Assembly (NCBI RefSeq): GCF_002214365.1
Contig: NZ_CP014854.1
Location: 62,001 to 126,000 of the forward strand
Source of the DNA: Thermococcus celer Vu 13 = JCM 8558
Lineage (GTDB): Archaea; Methanobacteriota_B; Thermococci; Thermococcales; Thermococcaceae
Direction of reading: 5' to 3'
Length of the DNA stretch: 64,000 nucleotides
The translations under genes and the position numbers were made by a program. Of the stretch, positions 18,241-26,261 are shown in pieces. Numbering within the stretch: position 1 is the stretch's first letter; each line of letters begins with the position of its first letter. The notes beneath the pieces were generated by a model, which worked only from the letters and a program-made list of their open reading frames with translations, was not told the DNA's origin and made no database searches.

Positions 18241-18765
18241 ATGGGCGGGGATATGGAAAGAGTGGGGATTTTGGTGACTCCCGATAAGTGCAGCGGATGC
18301 AGATTGTGTGAGATAGCATGCTCCCTGGAGCACGAGGGTATTATATGGCCCGAGGCGTCAAGGATAAGGATTTTTGAGCTTCTTCCGGGGATAAATGTTC
18401 CCCACACATGCGTCCAGTGCCCTGACTATCCGTGTGTGGCTGCGTGTCCAACAAATGCGCTGAGCGTCGATGAAAAAACGGGAGCCGTTTTGGTGGATGA
18501 GGATAAATGCATAGAATGTGGAGCGTGTGTGGCTGCGTGCCCCGGAGACGTCCCGAGGATTCCCGAAGGGAAGGGGAGCGTGGTAATATGTGATCTCTGT
18601 GGGGGAGAGCCAAAGTGCGTTGAGGCATGTCATGAAGCGGCTCACGATGCTCTGAAGATTGTTAGAGGAAACTACAGACCAATCTTCAGGACTTTTGCAA
18701 AGGATCCGGTGGCGAAAAGCTTTGAAATCGCAAGAAAAGTTTATGGCGAAGAGTTTCTGAGGTGA
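18241..18765 (+). CDS. polyferredoxin subunit of a tungsten aldehyde oxidoreductase
   Basis: This 174-residue protein carries sixteen cysteines in four clusters able to bind four [4Fe-4S] centres: CSGCRLCEIAC, CVQCPDYPCVAAC, CIECGACVAAC and CDLCGGEPKCVEAC. It belongs to the DmsB/HycB-like electron-transfer family, and resembles the small subunit (PF1479) encoded next to WOR5 in Pyrococcus furiosus. It would carry electrons between the tungsten subunit and ferredoxin. It precedes the oxidoreductase gene directly, with the downstream ATG only five bases after its stop. The ATG at 18241 follows TTAGGTGTTATAA; an ATG at 18253 is possible. Base composition is more AT-rich than the surrounding core genes. 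Confidence 0.88.
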   Translation: MGGDMERVGILVTPDKCSGCRLCEIACSLEHEGIIWPEASRIRIFELLPGINVPHTCVQCPDYPCVAACPTNALSVDEKTGAVLVDEDKCIECGACVAACPGDVPRIPEGKGSVVICDLCGGEPKCVEACHEAAHDALKIVRGNYRPIFRTFAKDPVAKSFEIARKVYGEEFLR

Positions 18766-18770
18766 GGGAA

Positions 18771-20645
18771 ATGTATGGTTACACCGGAAAACTTCTCGAT
18801 GTGAACCTGACGGGGGAAGAAATTAATGAAATTGAACTCAGCGAAGACGTTCTTAAAAAATTCTACGGCGGTAGGGGGCTTGGCACATACCTGTTATGGA
18901 AAGAGCTTGGAGAGCAATGGGAAAAAATTGATCCCTTAGGTGAGAAAAATCTCCTGCTCGTTCTTACGGGACCCCTAACAGGTTACTATCCGGGAATGAA
19001 AACCGCCGTGCTTTCCAAATCTCCGGAGAGCAATGGGGTGGTGGGGAGCGTTTTGAGCAGTGAGGTTGGGCTTGAACTCAAAGCCTCCGGGTACGATGGG
19101 ATCATTATACGGGGAAAAGCCAAAACACCTGTTTATCTCTTAATCCACAACGATAACGTAGAGATACGAGATGCGAGTAAATACTGGGGAATGGGTGGTA
19201 CCGAGCTCTACAAAACGCTCCTCAGGGATGTGTACGAGGAAATAAAGAAAAAAGAAAAACTGAAGGGAGTTCCAAAAGAGCCGGCGATGATGTACATAGG
19301 CAGGGGAGGAGAGAATAAAGTTCGTTTCGCCGCAATAATGACAAAACTCATGCACGCGGCCGGTTACGGTGGTTATGGAGCTGTAATGGGAAGCAAAAAC
19401 CTCAAGGCGATTCTGGTTAAGGGGAGTAAACCCCTTCCGGAGGTCTATGATAAAAACAAAATGAAAGCTCTCCTAAGAGAGTTTTGGAAGAAATCCTTCT
19501 CCGCGGTTACGTTCAGGGAGTGGGGAACCGCCGCTGGAGGATACAGTGTTGGACACGACCGATCAAGTGAGCCTATCAGGAACTGGCAGGAAGAGTACCA
19601 CAACGACGAGAGGATGAGTGTCGTCAACTTTGAAAACAAAGTATGGATAAAAAAGTACTGGGCGGACTATGGCTGTCCGGTCAACTGCATGAAGATCTCT
19701 TACCTGAGGAACGGGCTCCACAAAGGCGCGATTACAGATGGCCCGGACTACGAACTGATGGCATACATGGGAACGAACCTCGGCATCTTCGAGCCGGAAA
19801 AGATAGTTTACCTCTCCCATCTTGTCGATGAGCTTGGACTTGATGGCATAAACGCAGGAAATGTTTTGGGGTTTGCCGCCGAGCTCTACCAGAGGGGCAT
19901 TTTGACGAAAGAGGATCTCGGCTTTGAATTGAGGTGGGGGGACGAGGAGGCCTTTGCAAAACTAATTGAGATGATCACAAACAAAGAAGAGATCGGAGAA
20001 ATTCTGGCCGAAGGAACTTACAGAGCAGCGTTAAGGATCTCAGAGATGAAGGGAGTCGACGCAACGAAGTATGCAGTTCACGTCAAGGGCATCGGCGTCG
20101 GTGCCCATGGAATACGGAGCGAGCTTGACTACACAAGGGACGTGAGCTACGCCGTCTCCGTTCAAGGTGGGGACCACACATCGACCGCTGCCCTTCCGGC
20201 AAAGGGTTACGAGGGAGAAATGACAAGCGCATTCTACGACTCCGCAGTGATATGTATGTTCGTCACACAGCCAGGCTTTGAGAATATTTTGGAATTCGGA
20301 AACGCAGTGACTGGTTTCAAAATAACTCCTGAGCAGTGGCTAAACGAAATCGGACCTAGAATAATACACCTCCAGAGAATCCTCCTCCTTCTTGGTGGGC
20401 CTGATGTTTACTGGGATCCAAGAAAAGACGATGATAATCCTCCAAGGTTCTATGAACCCTTACCAAGCGGCCCGGTCAGGGGAAAAGCCCCAAGTAAAGA
20501 AGAGATACATACAAAGGTCAGGCAATACTACGAGGAGATTGGATACGATGAGAAGGGCATTCCACGGGAAGAAATCCTGGAAAAACTGGGTTTGGGTGAA
20601 GCAAAGAGGGATGTGAAGAGAATCAGGAGGCGGCTGGGAGTTTAA
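18771..20645 (+). CDS. tungsten-containing aldehyde:ferredoxin oxidoreductase family protein (WOR-type)
   Basis: This 624-residue protein is a member of the AOR family, which oxidises aldehydes to carboxylic acids with a tungsten bispterin cofactor and ferredoxin. The N-terminal half has the pterin-binding GGRGLG and GPLTG motifs, and C495 (ICMF) fits the last cluster cysteine of the family. In the C-x2-C-x3-C cluster motif the first Cys is replaced by Asp299 (D299-x2-C302-x3-C306). An Asp at this place has been reported for some WOR paralogues, as I recall. The adjacent polyferredoxin suggests the heterodimeric WOR5 type; the substrate is not readable. The ATG at 18771 follows GAGGTGAGGGAA; the upstream GTG lies inside that site. 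Confidence 0.88.
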   Translation: MYGYTGKLLDVNLTGEEINEIELSEDVLKKFYGGRGLGTYLLWKELGEQWEKIDPLGEKNLLLVLTGPLTGYYPGMKTAVLSKSPESNGVVGSVLSSEVGLELKASGYDGIIIRGKAKTPVYLLIHNDNVEIRDASKYWGMGGTELYKTLLRDVYEEIKKKEKLKGVPKEPAMMYIGRGGENKVRFAAIMTKLMHAAGYGGYGAVMGSKNLKAILVKGSKPLPEVYDKNKMKALLREFWKKSFSAVTFREWGTAAGGYSVGHDRSSEPIRNWQEEYHNDERMSVVNFENKVWIKKYWADYGCPVNCMKISYLRNGLHKGAITDGPDYELMAYMGTNLGIFEPEKIVYLSHLVDELGLDGINAGNVLGFAAELYQRGILTKEDLGFELRWGDEEAFAKLIEMITNKEEIGEILAEGTYRAALRISEMKGVDATKYAVHVKGIGVGAHGIRSELDYTRDVSYAVSVQGGDHTSTAALPAKGYEGEMTSAFYDSAVICMFVTQPGFENILEFGNAVTGFKITPEQWLNEIGPRIIHLQRILLLLGGPDVYWDPRKDDDNPPRFYEPLPSGPVRGKAPSKEEIHTKVRQYYEEIGYDEKGIPREEILEKLGLGEAKRDVKRIRRRLGV

Positions 20646-20714
20646 CTTTTGCTTTAACTTTTGGTTCAGGAAAGCCTTATATTCTCTTTTTAAAATCTTT
20701 CACCGGTGAGTGAG

Positions 20715-20999
20715 TTGGAAGGATGGAAGGGAAAACTAAAGCAGGGGATCCTTGAAAATGAAGAGATTTTAATAGAACTGACCCTGAGAGGAGAATGCGG
20801 TGAATGGCTCCCCAGCCTGGCATTGTATGACAAGGAGAAGGATCTATGGTATTACTTTGACAATGAGATCAGGACAGGCTTTACCGAGGATAAAGCTTTT
20901 AGAAATGCGGTTGAGTTCTTCGAGAAGCTCATCATAGGACTTGAGGTTCCTATTCTGAAGGTCTCACCCCTTAAGGAAGAGTCTCTTGGAGGGGGTTAA
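20715..20999 (+). CDS. small hypothetical protein in the tungsten oxidoreductase operon
   Basis: This roughly 94-residue protein is acidic, without cysteines except one, and without membrane segments. It has a WLPSLALYDKEKDLWYYF core and ends in -SLGGG. I do not recognise the family. It sits between the oxidoreductase gene and the MoaD-like gene, three bases before the latter, so it is probably part of the operon and may help assemble or regulate the enzyme. A TTG at 20715 preceded by GGTGAGTGAG is the likely start; a GTG at 20706 lacks a ribosome site. Confidence 0.6.
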   Translation: MEGWKGKLKQGILENEEILIELTLRGECGEWLPSLALYDKEKDLWYYFDNEIRTGFTEDKAFRNAVEFFEKLIIGLEVPILKVSPLKEESLGGG

Positions 21000-21002
21000 T
21001 GA

Positions 21003-21224
21003 ATGAAGATCAGGGTTAGGCTCTACGGTGATCTGGCCCTAAAGTATTCCCCTGATTTTGAATTTGAAGTTCCTGAGGGAAGTAAAGTCTCAGATGTCCT
21101 CAGGATTCTTGGGATAAGTGATTATGGGAACCATATAATCGTTAATGAGAAAAAAGTCGGTAGGGAGCATCCCCTAAATGAAGGAGACGTTTTAAAGATC
21201 CTGCCCGTTGTCTACGGGGGTTGA
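21003..21224 (+). CDS. MoaD/ThiS family sulfur-carrier protein
   Basis: This 73-residue beta-grasp protein ends in Gly-Gly (VVYGG), the tail that is adenylated and thiocarboxylated in MoaD-type sulfur carriers. MoaD supplies sulfur for the dithiolene of molybdopterin or tungstopterin, so its place next to a tungsten oxidoreductase fits a cassette-specific pterin synthase subunit. An archaeal ubiquitin-like modifier (SAMP) role is possible too. The start has a strong GGAGGGGG site that overlaps the end of the preceding gene. Confidence 0.85.
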   Translation: MKIRVRLYGDLALKYSPDFEFEVPEGSKVSDVLRILGISDYGNHIIVNEKKVGREHPLNEGDVLKILPVVYGG

Positions 21225-21330
21225 CCAACGTACTCACTAAACGTGGGCGTTAGGTAGAGATCAATCTTTCCACTCTCTATAGCATGTATTATGTCTCTTT
21301 CAAGTGCCCTGAGTTCTTCTTCACTCACTA
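21222..21330 (-). pseudogene. 3' fragment of an unknown gene at the cassette boundary
   Basis: On the minus strand a short AT-rich frame reads VVSEEELRALERDIIHAIES and continues GKIDLYLTPTFSEYVGQPP to a stop that overlaps the end of the MoaD-like gene. It looks like the C-terminus of a real protein that lost its upstream part where the GC-rich radical SAM fragment begins. Chance coding-like sequence cannot be excluded. Confidence 0.3.
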
Positions 21331-21594
21331 CATCACGTTCGTCCCGGACGGCGAGCCGACGCTCGACATCAACCTCTCCCGGGAGGTCGAACTGCTGAGG
21401 AGCCTCGGCATCCCCCTGGCGATACTCACGAACTCGTCCCTCATCTGGCGCGAGGACGTGAGGGAACTCCTTAGAAAGGCAACGCCGGCTGGGAGGTCGT
21501 TGAAAAGCTTCTGAAGGAGGGTAAGCTGATAGAACTCGAGTATCGCGGTCAGCGCTTCTACATGCGCGCCCTTCCGAGCAGGAGAAAGTCTTAA
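21325..21594 (+). pseudogene. remnant of a radical SAM protein gene
   Basis: The frame beginning near 21325 reads HYITFVPDGEPTLDINLSRE and on through LTNSSLIWREDVRELL, a stretch typical of the middle of the archaeal radical SAM family COG0731. The preceding N-terminal part with the CxxxCxxC cluster is absent. Near 21485 the frame jumps to NAGWEVVEKLLKEGKLIELE and ends RRKS, the family C-terminus, so an internal block is lost as well. GC-rich composition matches the genome core, unlike the AT-rich cassette that abuts it. The cassette probably inserted into or beside this gene. Confidence 0.65.
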
Positions 21595-21667
21595 TTATAT
21601 CTCCCCGACCCCAATCATGCGGGCGGTGTCCCTGACGGTGTTCGCGAGGAGGTAGTGGGGTGATGGT

Positions 21668-22810
21668 ATGAGGGTCGGGCTCATAGTCAACCCGATAGCA
21701 GGGATGGGGGGCAGGGTGGCGCTCAAGGGCACGGACGGGGTCGTTGATGAGGCCGTTCGGAGGGGTGCCAGGCCAATAGCTCAAGACCTCGTGAGGCTCT
21801 TCCTGAACGAGCTGAGCCACTATAAAGAAGCGAAGGAAATAGAGTTCCTCACGGGGCCGGGTCCCCTCGGCGAGAACATCCTGAGGGAATTCGAGTTCGA
21901 TTTTGATGTGATACGGCACAGGAAAATAGGTTACCGCGAAGTTGAGGGAGTTAGGCTTCCCGATACCACCCCGGAAGATACGAAGGAGCTGGCGAAGAGG
22001 ATGGCCAAGGCGGTGGAGCTCATCATTTTTGCAGGCGGCGACGGCACCGCCAGGGATATCCTCGAGGCCGTTGAGGAGCGGGTTCCAGTCCTCGGGGTTC
22101 CAACGGGGGTTAAGATGTACTCCGGGGTTTTCGCCTACTCCCCCGAGGACGCCGCGAGGGTTCTGATCGAGTTCCTGAAGGGAAACGCGAGGCTCGAGGA
22201 GAGGGAGGTCCGGGACATAGATGAGGAGGCGTACAGGCGCGATGAGGTGCGGGCGAAAACCTACGGAACGGCCATCGTCCCCGTTGTCGAGGCCCTCGTT
22301 CAGGGGAGCAAGGAGAGGGTCCCCATCGACGAGGAGGAAGAGCTCGAGACCATCTCCGGGGCCCTGGCGGAAGAGATCCTCGAAAACGATGGGATCTACT
22401 TCCTCGGTTCGGGTTCCACGGTAAAGAGGATAAAGGACCGGCTCGGCATAGACGGGACGCTCCTCGGGGTCGATGTTATAGAGGTGAAGGATGGGAGGGC
22501 GAGGCTCCTCGTTAAAGACGCCACCGAGGGGGATCTGCTCCGCTTTGCCGGGGAAAACCCCAGGGTAATCGTTACCGTCATAGGCGGTCTCGGGTTCCTC
22601 TTCGGGAGGGGTAACCAGCAGTTCTCAGCGGATGTCCTGAGAAAAATTCCACGGGACAATATAACCGTGGTCGCCACGCCATCGAAGCTCAAAAACGGCC
22701 CCCTAAGGGTTTACACCGGGGATAGAGAGGTGGACGAGAAGCTCCGCGGTTACATCAGGGTTCGCGTGGGCCCGTGGATGGAGAGGCTCGTCAGGGTAAC
22801 CCGGGCCTGA
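21668..22810 (+). CDS. ATP-NAD kinase family protein (COG3199 type)
   Basis: This 380-residue protein belongs to the ATP-NAD kinase-like group often called COG3199 or AcoX-related. It starts with GLIVNPIAGMGG, has the kinase motif GGDGTARDI near residues 121-129, and a second glycine motif GVPTGVKMYSG. Its precise substrate is not established; the length is close to archaeal members and longer than ordinary NAD kinases. A TATA-like TTAATTATAT is at 21591-21600, and the ATG follows GTGGGGTGATGGT. Confidence 0.82.
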   Translation: MRVGLIVNPIAGMGGRVALKGTDGVVDEAVRRGARPIAQDLVRLFLNELSHYKEAKEIEFLTGPGPLGENILREFEFDFDVIRHRKIGYREVEGVRLPDTTPEDTKELAKRMAKAVELIIFAGGDGTARDILEAVEERVPVLGVPTGVKMYSGVFAYSPEDAARVLIEFLKGNARLEEREVRDIDEEAYRRDEVRAKTYGTAIVPVVEALVQGSKERVPIDEEEELETISGALAEEILENDGIYFLGSGSTVKRIKDRLGIDGTLLGVDVIEVKDGRARLLVKDATEGDLLRFAGENPRVIVTVIGGLGFLFGRGNQQFSADVLRKIPRDNITVVATPSKLKNGPLRVYTGDREVDEKLRGYIRVRVGPWMERLVRVTRA

Positions 22811-22864
22811 TCCGGACCAGAAGCCGTTTATAGTCCGGGTTCCTACTTCCCAACGGTGAACCCC

Positions 22865-23764
22865 ATGAAGTACAGCCGCATAGCGGTCAGGCTCTTTGAG
22901 AAGGAGGAAGAGGACGTTTTCTACGACCCGGTCTATCACGGGAGGACCCTCAAGGTGTTCGGAATGGACAAGTGGGCCGGGAAGGCCCTGAAGTACTTCG
23001 CGGATCGATACAGGGAGATCGGCTACGGGGCGGTCATCTTCGACACGGAGGGAAGCTTTTCCAAGGAGGGGTTCGATACCGTTATCGAGGTGAAGGACGG
23101 CCGGGGAACCGGCCTCGACCCGCTTGTCCTCGCGCGGAAGGGACTCCTCGACGGCTACAGCGCCGCAACGATAGTCCAGACGATTTACGGGCTCGACAGA
23201 ACCCTGACCGAGAGGCTCTACGCCGATTTCCTCGCCGGGAAGGTGGAGAGCGTTCCCGAGGCGGTGAAATCCGACGGAAAATACGCCGGGGTCATAGCGG
23301 AAAGCTACACCCCGCTTGATGGGGCTTTCTACTCCGGGGAACCCCCGGAGTTCGGGGAGAACATCCTGGTGGAGCTGGGGGAGACCTACAGCGTAACCCT
23401 CGCCGGAATGGCCTTTCTGATCGTGAGCGCGGTAATCCGGCACAGGAGGAAGACGATGGTGGGCGTTAACGACGCGGCGGTCCTGGCCTACACGACCGCT
23501 GGAGGCGCTGCCCTTCCCCTCATAACGAGGCCCATCAGGGCGAGGGTGACGGTTCTCGCGACGCAGTACGCGGTGGACTCGATAACGAACCTCGCCGGCC
23601 CGAGCCTCGTCCTGTACCACGACCCGGACACCCAGAGCGTCATATACGAGGCGAACGGCGTCCCACCCGGCCCCATGAGGAAGCACGTCCACAAGGGGGA
23701 GGGCGCGTTCATCTACCGCACTCCGGAGACGATAGACGTTGAGTGGGGCGAACTACCCCTCTGA
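22865..23764 (+). CDS. uncharacterised protein, possibly a degenerate HerA-like ATPase
   Basis: This 299-residue protein has no clear family that I recognise. Its layout recalls HerA/VirD4-type ATPases: a loop GMDKWAGKAL where a Walker A would lie but without the GK(S/T) ending, a hydrophobic strand ending in acids (AVIFDTEGSF), and a late VTVLATQYAVDSITN segment like the Q/R motifs of those motors. If this reading is right, it would be a catalytically changed paralogue. The ATG at 22865 follows GGTGAACCCC. It is an isolated gene downstream of the kinase-like gene. Confidence 0.55.
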   Translation: MKYSRIAVRLFEKEEEDVFYDPVYHGRTLKVFGMDKWAGKALKYFADRYREIGYGAVIFDTEGSFSKEGFDTVIEVKDGRGTGLDPLVLARKGLLDGYSAATIVQTIYGLDRTLTERLYADFLAGKVESVPEAVKSDGKYAGVIAESYTPLDGAFYSGEPPEFGENILVELGETYSVTLAGMAFLIVSAVIRHRRKTMVGVNDAAVLAYTTAGGAALPLITRPIRARVTVLATQYAVDSITNLAGPSLVLYHDPDTQSVIYEANGVPPGPMRKHVHKGEGAFIYRTPETIDVEWGELPL

Positions 23765-23860
23765 TGTATCTCTTTGAGTTTCGCGGGGACAGGTTGCGAT
23801 TGTTTTGTTTGAAGTTTTTGACCCTCGAGCGCTTGATAGATACCAAGAAAAAAGAAAAGA

Positions 23861-25063
23861 TCACGCATGCCAGAGTATAAACTCATCAACCCTGTGGAGC
23901 ATGTCGAGGGCAATCGCAAAGTGTGCCTTGGCTTGCATCGGCTTTTTGTGCTTCAGGAGCCCAATACCAAGCCTGACCTCCTGCATTGCAACTTTAAGGT
24001 GGAGTTCAGCCTTTCTTGTATCCACCCCTTCCTTCTTGAGCTCTCTCAATGCCTTTCCATCTTTCCTGATTCTGCCGTTGAGCTCCCTGATAAATGCCTT
24101 TGCGTCCTTTATCTTTTCTTCAACCTGCCTCTCGTAAGCCTTCCTCTGTATAAAGCTCACCGCCTTTGAAAACTCCCTTAAAGTTGCACCGTTCTCCTGT
24201 ATGACACCGAGGGCATCCTCCCATTTCTCCTCCCCTGCAAGGCCGTTCACTTCATCATAAATCGCCTTTACCCGCTCCGTCAGATTCTCAAGCTTGCTTA
24301 CATCAGCTCCCCGTTCATTCCAGAGTTCTATGGCCTTCTCCGCTATCTCTATTCCCCTTTGTGTTTTGTTCAGGAATACCTTAACCACTTCCTCTGCATT
24401 CTCATAGGCGAGCTGCTCCTTTAGATCCCTGAGCTGCTCATCGAGCGCCGCCTTCTTCTCCCTCGCAGCCTGCAGATCCTCCCGTGCCTTTGCAAAGTCC
24501 TTTTCTTTTATATCATCAAGCACAGCCCTGTAGGCCTCTCTGGTCTCATTCAGAAGCTCTGGAGCATTGCCAACGTCGATACCCTGCTTCTGTGCAGCGT
24601 TTATTATGTGTTCCGCCATTTTAAAGTACTCCCCCATCCTCCTGGCTTCCTCAAAAAATCTGTCCCGCAGGTTCTCCTTGCCCTTCCTGAGGCTCTCAAG
24701 AACCACCTTGTAGTGGTGCATTGCGGTTAATCCATCCAGTATTGTGGTGTAGTAATCGCCGCTTTCATAGGCATTCATGGCGCTATCCCTGTACTGCTCG
24801 GCGAGTTCATAGTGCTGCAGGATGCTCGAGTTCTCGGGAAGTGTTGTATTGCCCATAATGTTCTCCGTTATTGTGCTGAGCTTCGTAAGGACATCCACTA
24901 TATGCCGGGCTATGACCTGCTCCTGGGTTGCATTCTGGATCTCCGGGGGCATTGGCTCCACGGCGCCTGCACCCGCATTCTCATCCGCAAGGCTCAGACC
25001 CGCCGGGATGAGGCTCCCGACGAGCAGCCCTATCAACACCCAAACCCTAACATTCCACCTCAT
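23861..25063 (-). CDS. secreted or anchored coiled-coil protein of unknown function
   Basis: This 400-residue protein begins with a signal peptide or membrane anchor (VRVWVLIGLLVGSLIPAGLSLA) followed by an almost entirely helical, charged region rich in Glu, Lys and Ala, with strong coiled-coil character between about residues 100 and 350. Several N-x-S/T sites lie in the first part. No enzymatic motif is visible. The ATG at 25063 has GGTGATTCCC upstream; the GTG three codons earlier is inside the ribosome site. It begins an AT-richer stretch that extends to about 28.75 kb. Confidence 0.7.
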   Translation of the reverse strand: MRWNVRVWVLIGLLVGSLIPAGLSLADENAGAGAVEPMPPEIQNATQEQVIARHIVDVLTKLSTITENIMGNTTLPENSSILQHYELAEQYRDSAMNAYESGDYYTTILDGLTAMHHYKVVLESLRKGKENLRDRFFEEARRMGEYFKMAEHIINAAQKQGIDVGNAPELLNETREAYRAVLDDIKEKDFAKAREDLQAAREKKAALDEQLRDLKEQLAYENAEEVVKVFLNKTQRGIEIAEKAIELWNERGADVSKLENLTERVKAIYDEVNGLAGEEKWEDALGVIQENGATLREFSKAVSFIQRKAYERQVEEKIKDAKAFIRELNGRIRKDGKALRELKKEGVDTRKAELHLKVAMQEVRLGIGLLKHKKPMQAKAHFAIALDMLHRVDEFILWHA

Positions 25064-25248
25064 GGGAATCACCGGTTAAAAGTGGGATCTCCATCTATTT
25101 TAGGAACCCGGTGAAAAGAACGTTTCGAATCGTTCCAGAAGCAAACAGGGGGAATCGGAAGGGGTAATTTTTAAAAATATGTATTATCCACGGAAAACAT
25201 ACGTATTAAACGGCTATAAGCCTGAGTTACTAAGATCTTCTCATGCCC

Positions 25249-26223
25249 TTAACCAACCTTCTTGGATAGCCGTTCATAAGCCGCTTTTATCCTTTCAAAA
25301 TCCCCATTAAAGAAGACGCATTCCTTTATACAGACCCCGCATCCAAGGGTTCTGGAAAAAACTTTGGCACATTTTACGGGATCTATGTGCTGTTCCCGCC
25401 CATCGGGGAGAACTTTAGGTTTTAAGTAGATCGCCTTAGCAGGACACGTCCGAACGCATTTATTGCATATATCACAAAACTTCGGGATCCACGAATATTG
25501 CTCTATGTTGGAATCCGTGTATGGAAGCTCCAGATCAGTATATATGGCTGTAATCCTCTGGGATGGGCCGGCTTTTTCGGAAATCAAGAGGCCATGCTTT
25601 CCTATGTATCCAAGTCCCGCTTTTTGGGCCAGCAGGGAGAAGTTGGTGTTTCCTCCAACGGGTGGATCAGGCTGGGCATTGTACCCCCTCTTCCGCATAA
25701 ACTCTGCCAGTTTGTATGAAGCCCTGCTGAGCTCCGCGTATGTCCTCCAGACCTCTCTACCCGCGGTTATGCTGGGGGCGGTTTTTATTTTCTCTTTGTC
25801 CATCTCCATGGTTAAGACTATGGCATTCTTAAACAGTATGGCCCTGTTTCGAAAAATGTGCTCTCTAGGGACCTCTGTGTAACCCACGGCTGAGACCCCA
25901 AGTTTTTTTGCGCATTCTTCCAGTTCTTTAAAAAATTCCGGATCAGCACTCCTGGCTGCGTTGGATGGATTTCGTCTTACACTTCTCGGACATCTCCAGG
26001 CATAAAAAGCCGTCTTCAGGAAGTGGGGCAGCACTGCCAAAATTTTTAGTATATGGATTCCCGGGCTTCCATGTATGGCCACAAACTCCGGAACCATATA
26101 GCCCACTGGAGACCTTGGAGAGGGTTCTATCACCGGTGTATTCTCCGGAACAATGTCCCGGATGTCGGGCGCTATCCAGGAAATCATCCTTCGTATAATT
26201 CGCACTTTTAGCCCCTGTTCCAT
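25249..26223 (-). CDS. Fe-S protein related to epoxyqueuosine reductase / reductive dehalogenase family
   Basis: This 324-residue protein ends with two [4Fe-4S] motifs, CDICNKCVRTCP and a second CAKVFSRTLGCGVCIKEC, preceded by a domain with GGNTNFSLLAQKAGLGYIGKHG. That arrangement is found in QueG-like proteins and the catalytic domain of reductive dehalogenases, which bind a corrinoid. The N-terminal hundred residues are poorly conserved. It is longer at the front and lacks QueG hallmark contacts that I could confirm, so a tRNA queuosine role is unlikely in an archaeon; a corrinoid-linked redox function is an inference. Its start lies 39 bases from the end of the tnpB gene. Confidence 0.7.
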   Translation of the reverse strand: MEQGLKVRIIRRMISWIAPDIRDIVPENTPVIEPSPRSPVGYMVPEFVAIHGSPGIHILKILAVLPHFLKTAFYAWRCPRSVRRNPSNAARSADPEFFKELEECAKKLGVSAVGYTEVPREHIFRNRAILFKNAIVLTMEMDKEKIKTAPSITAGREVWRTYAELSRASYKLAEFMRKRGYNAQPDPPVGGNTNFSLLAQKAGLGYIGKHGLLISEKAGPSQRITAIYTDLELPYTDSNIEQYSWIPKFCDICNKCVRTCPAKAIYLKPKVLPDGREQHIDPVKCAKVFSRTLGCGVCIKECVFFNGDFERIKAAYERLSKKVG

Positions 26224-26261
26224 ATCCTTATCACTTCCCCCTTTATTTCTTCTCCGTTCTG

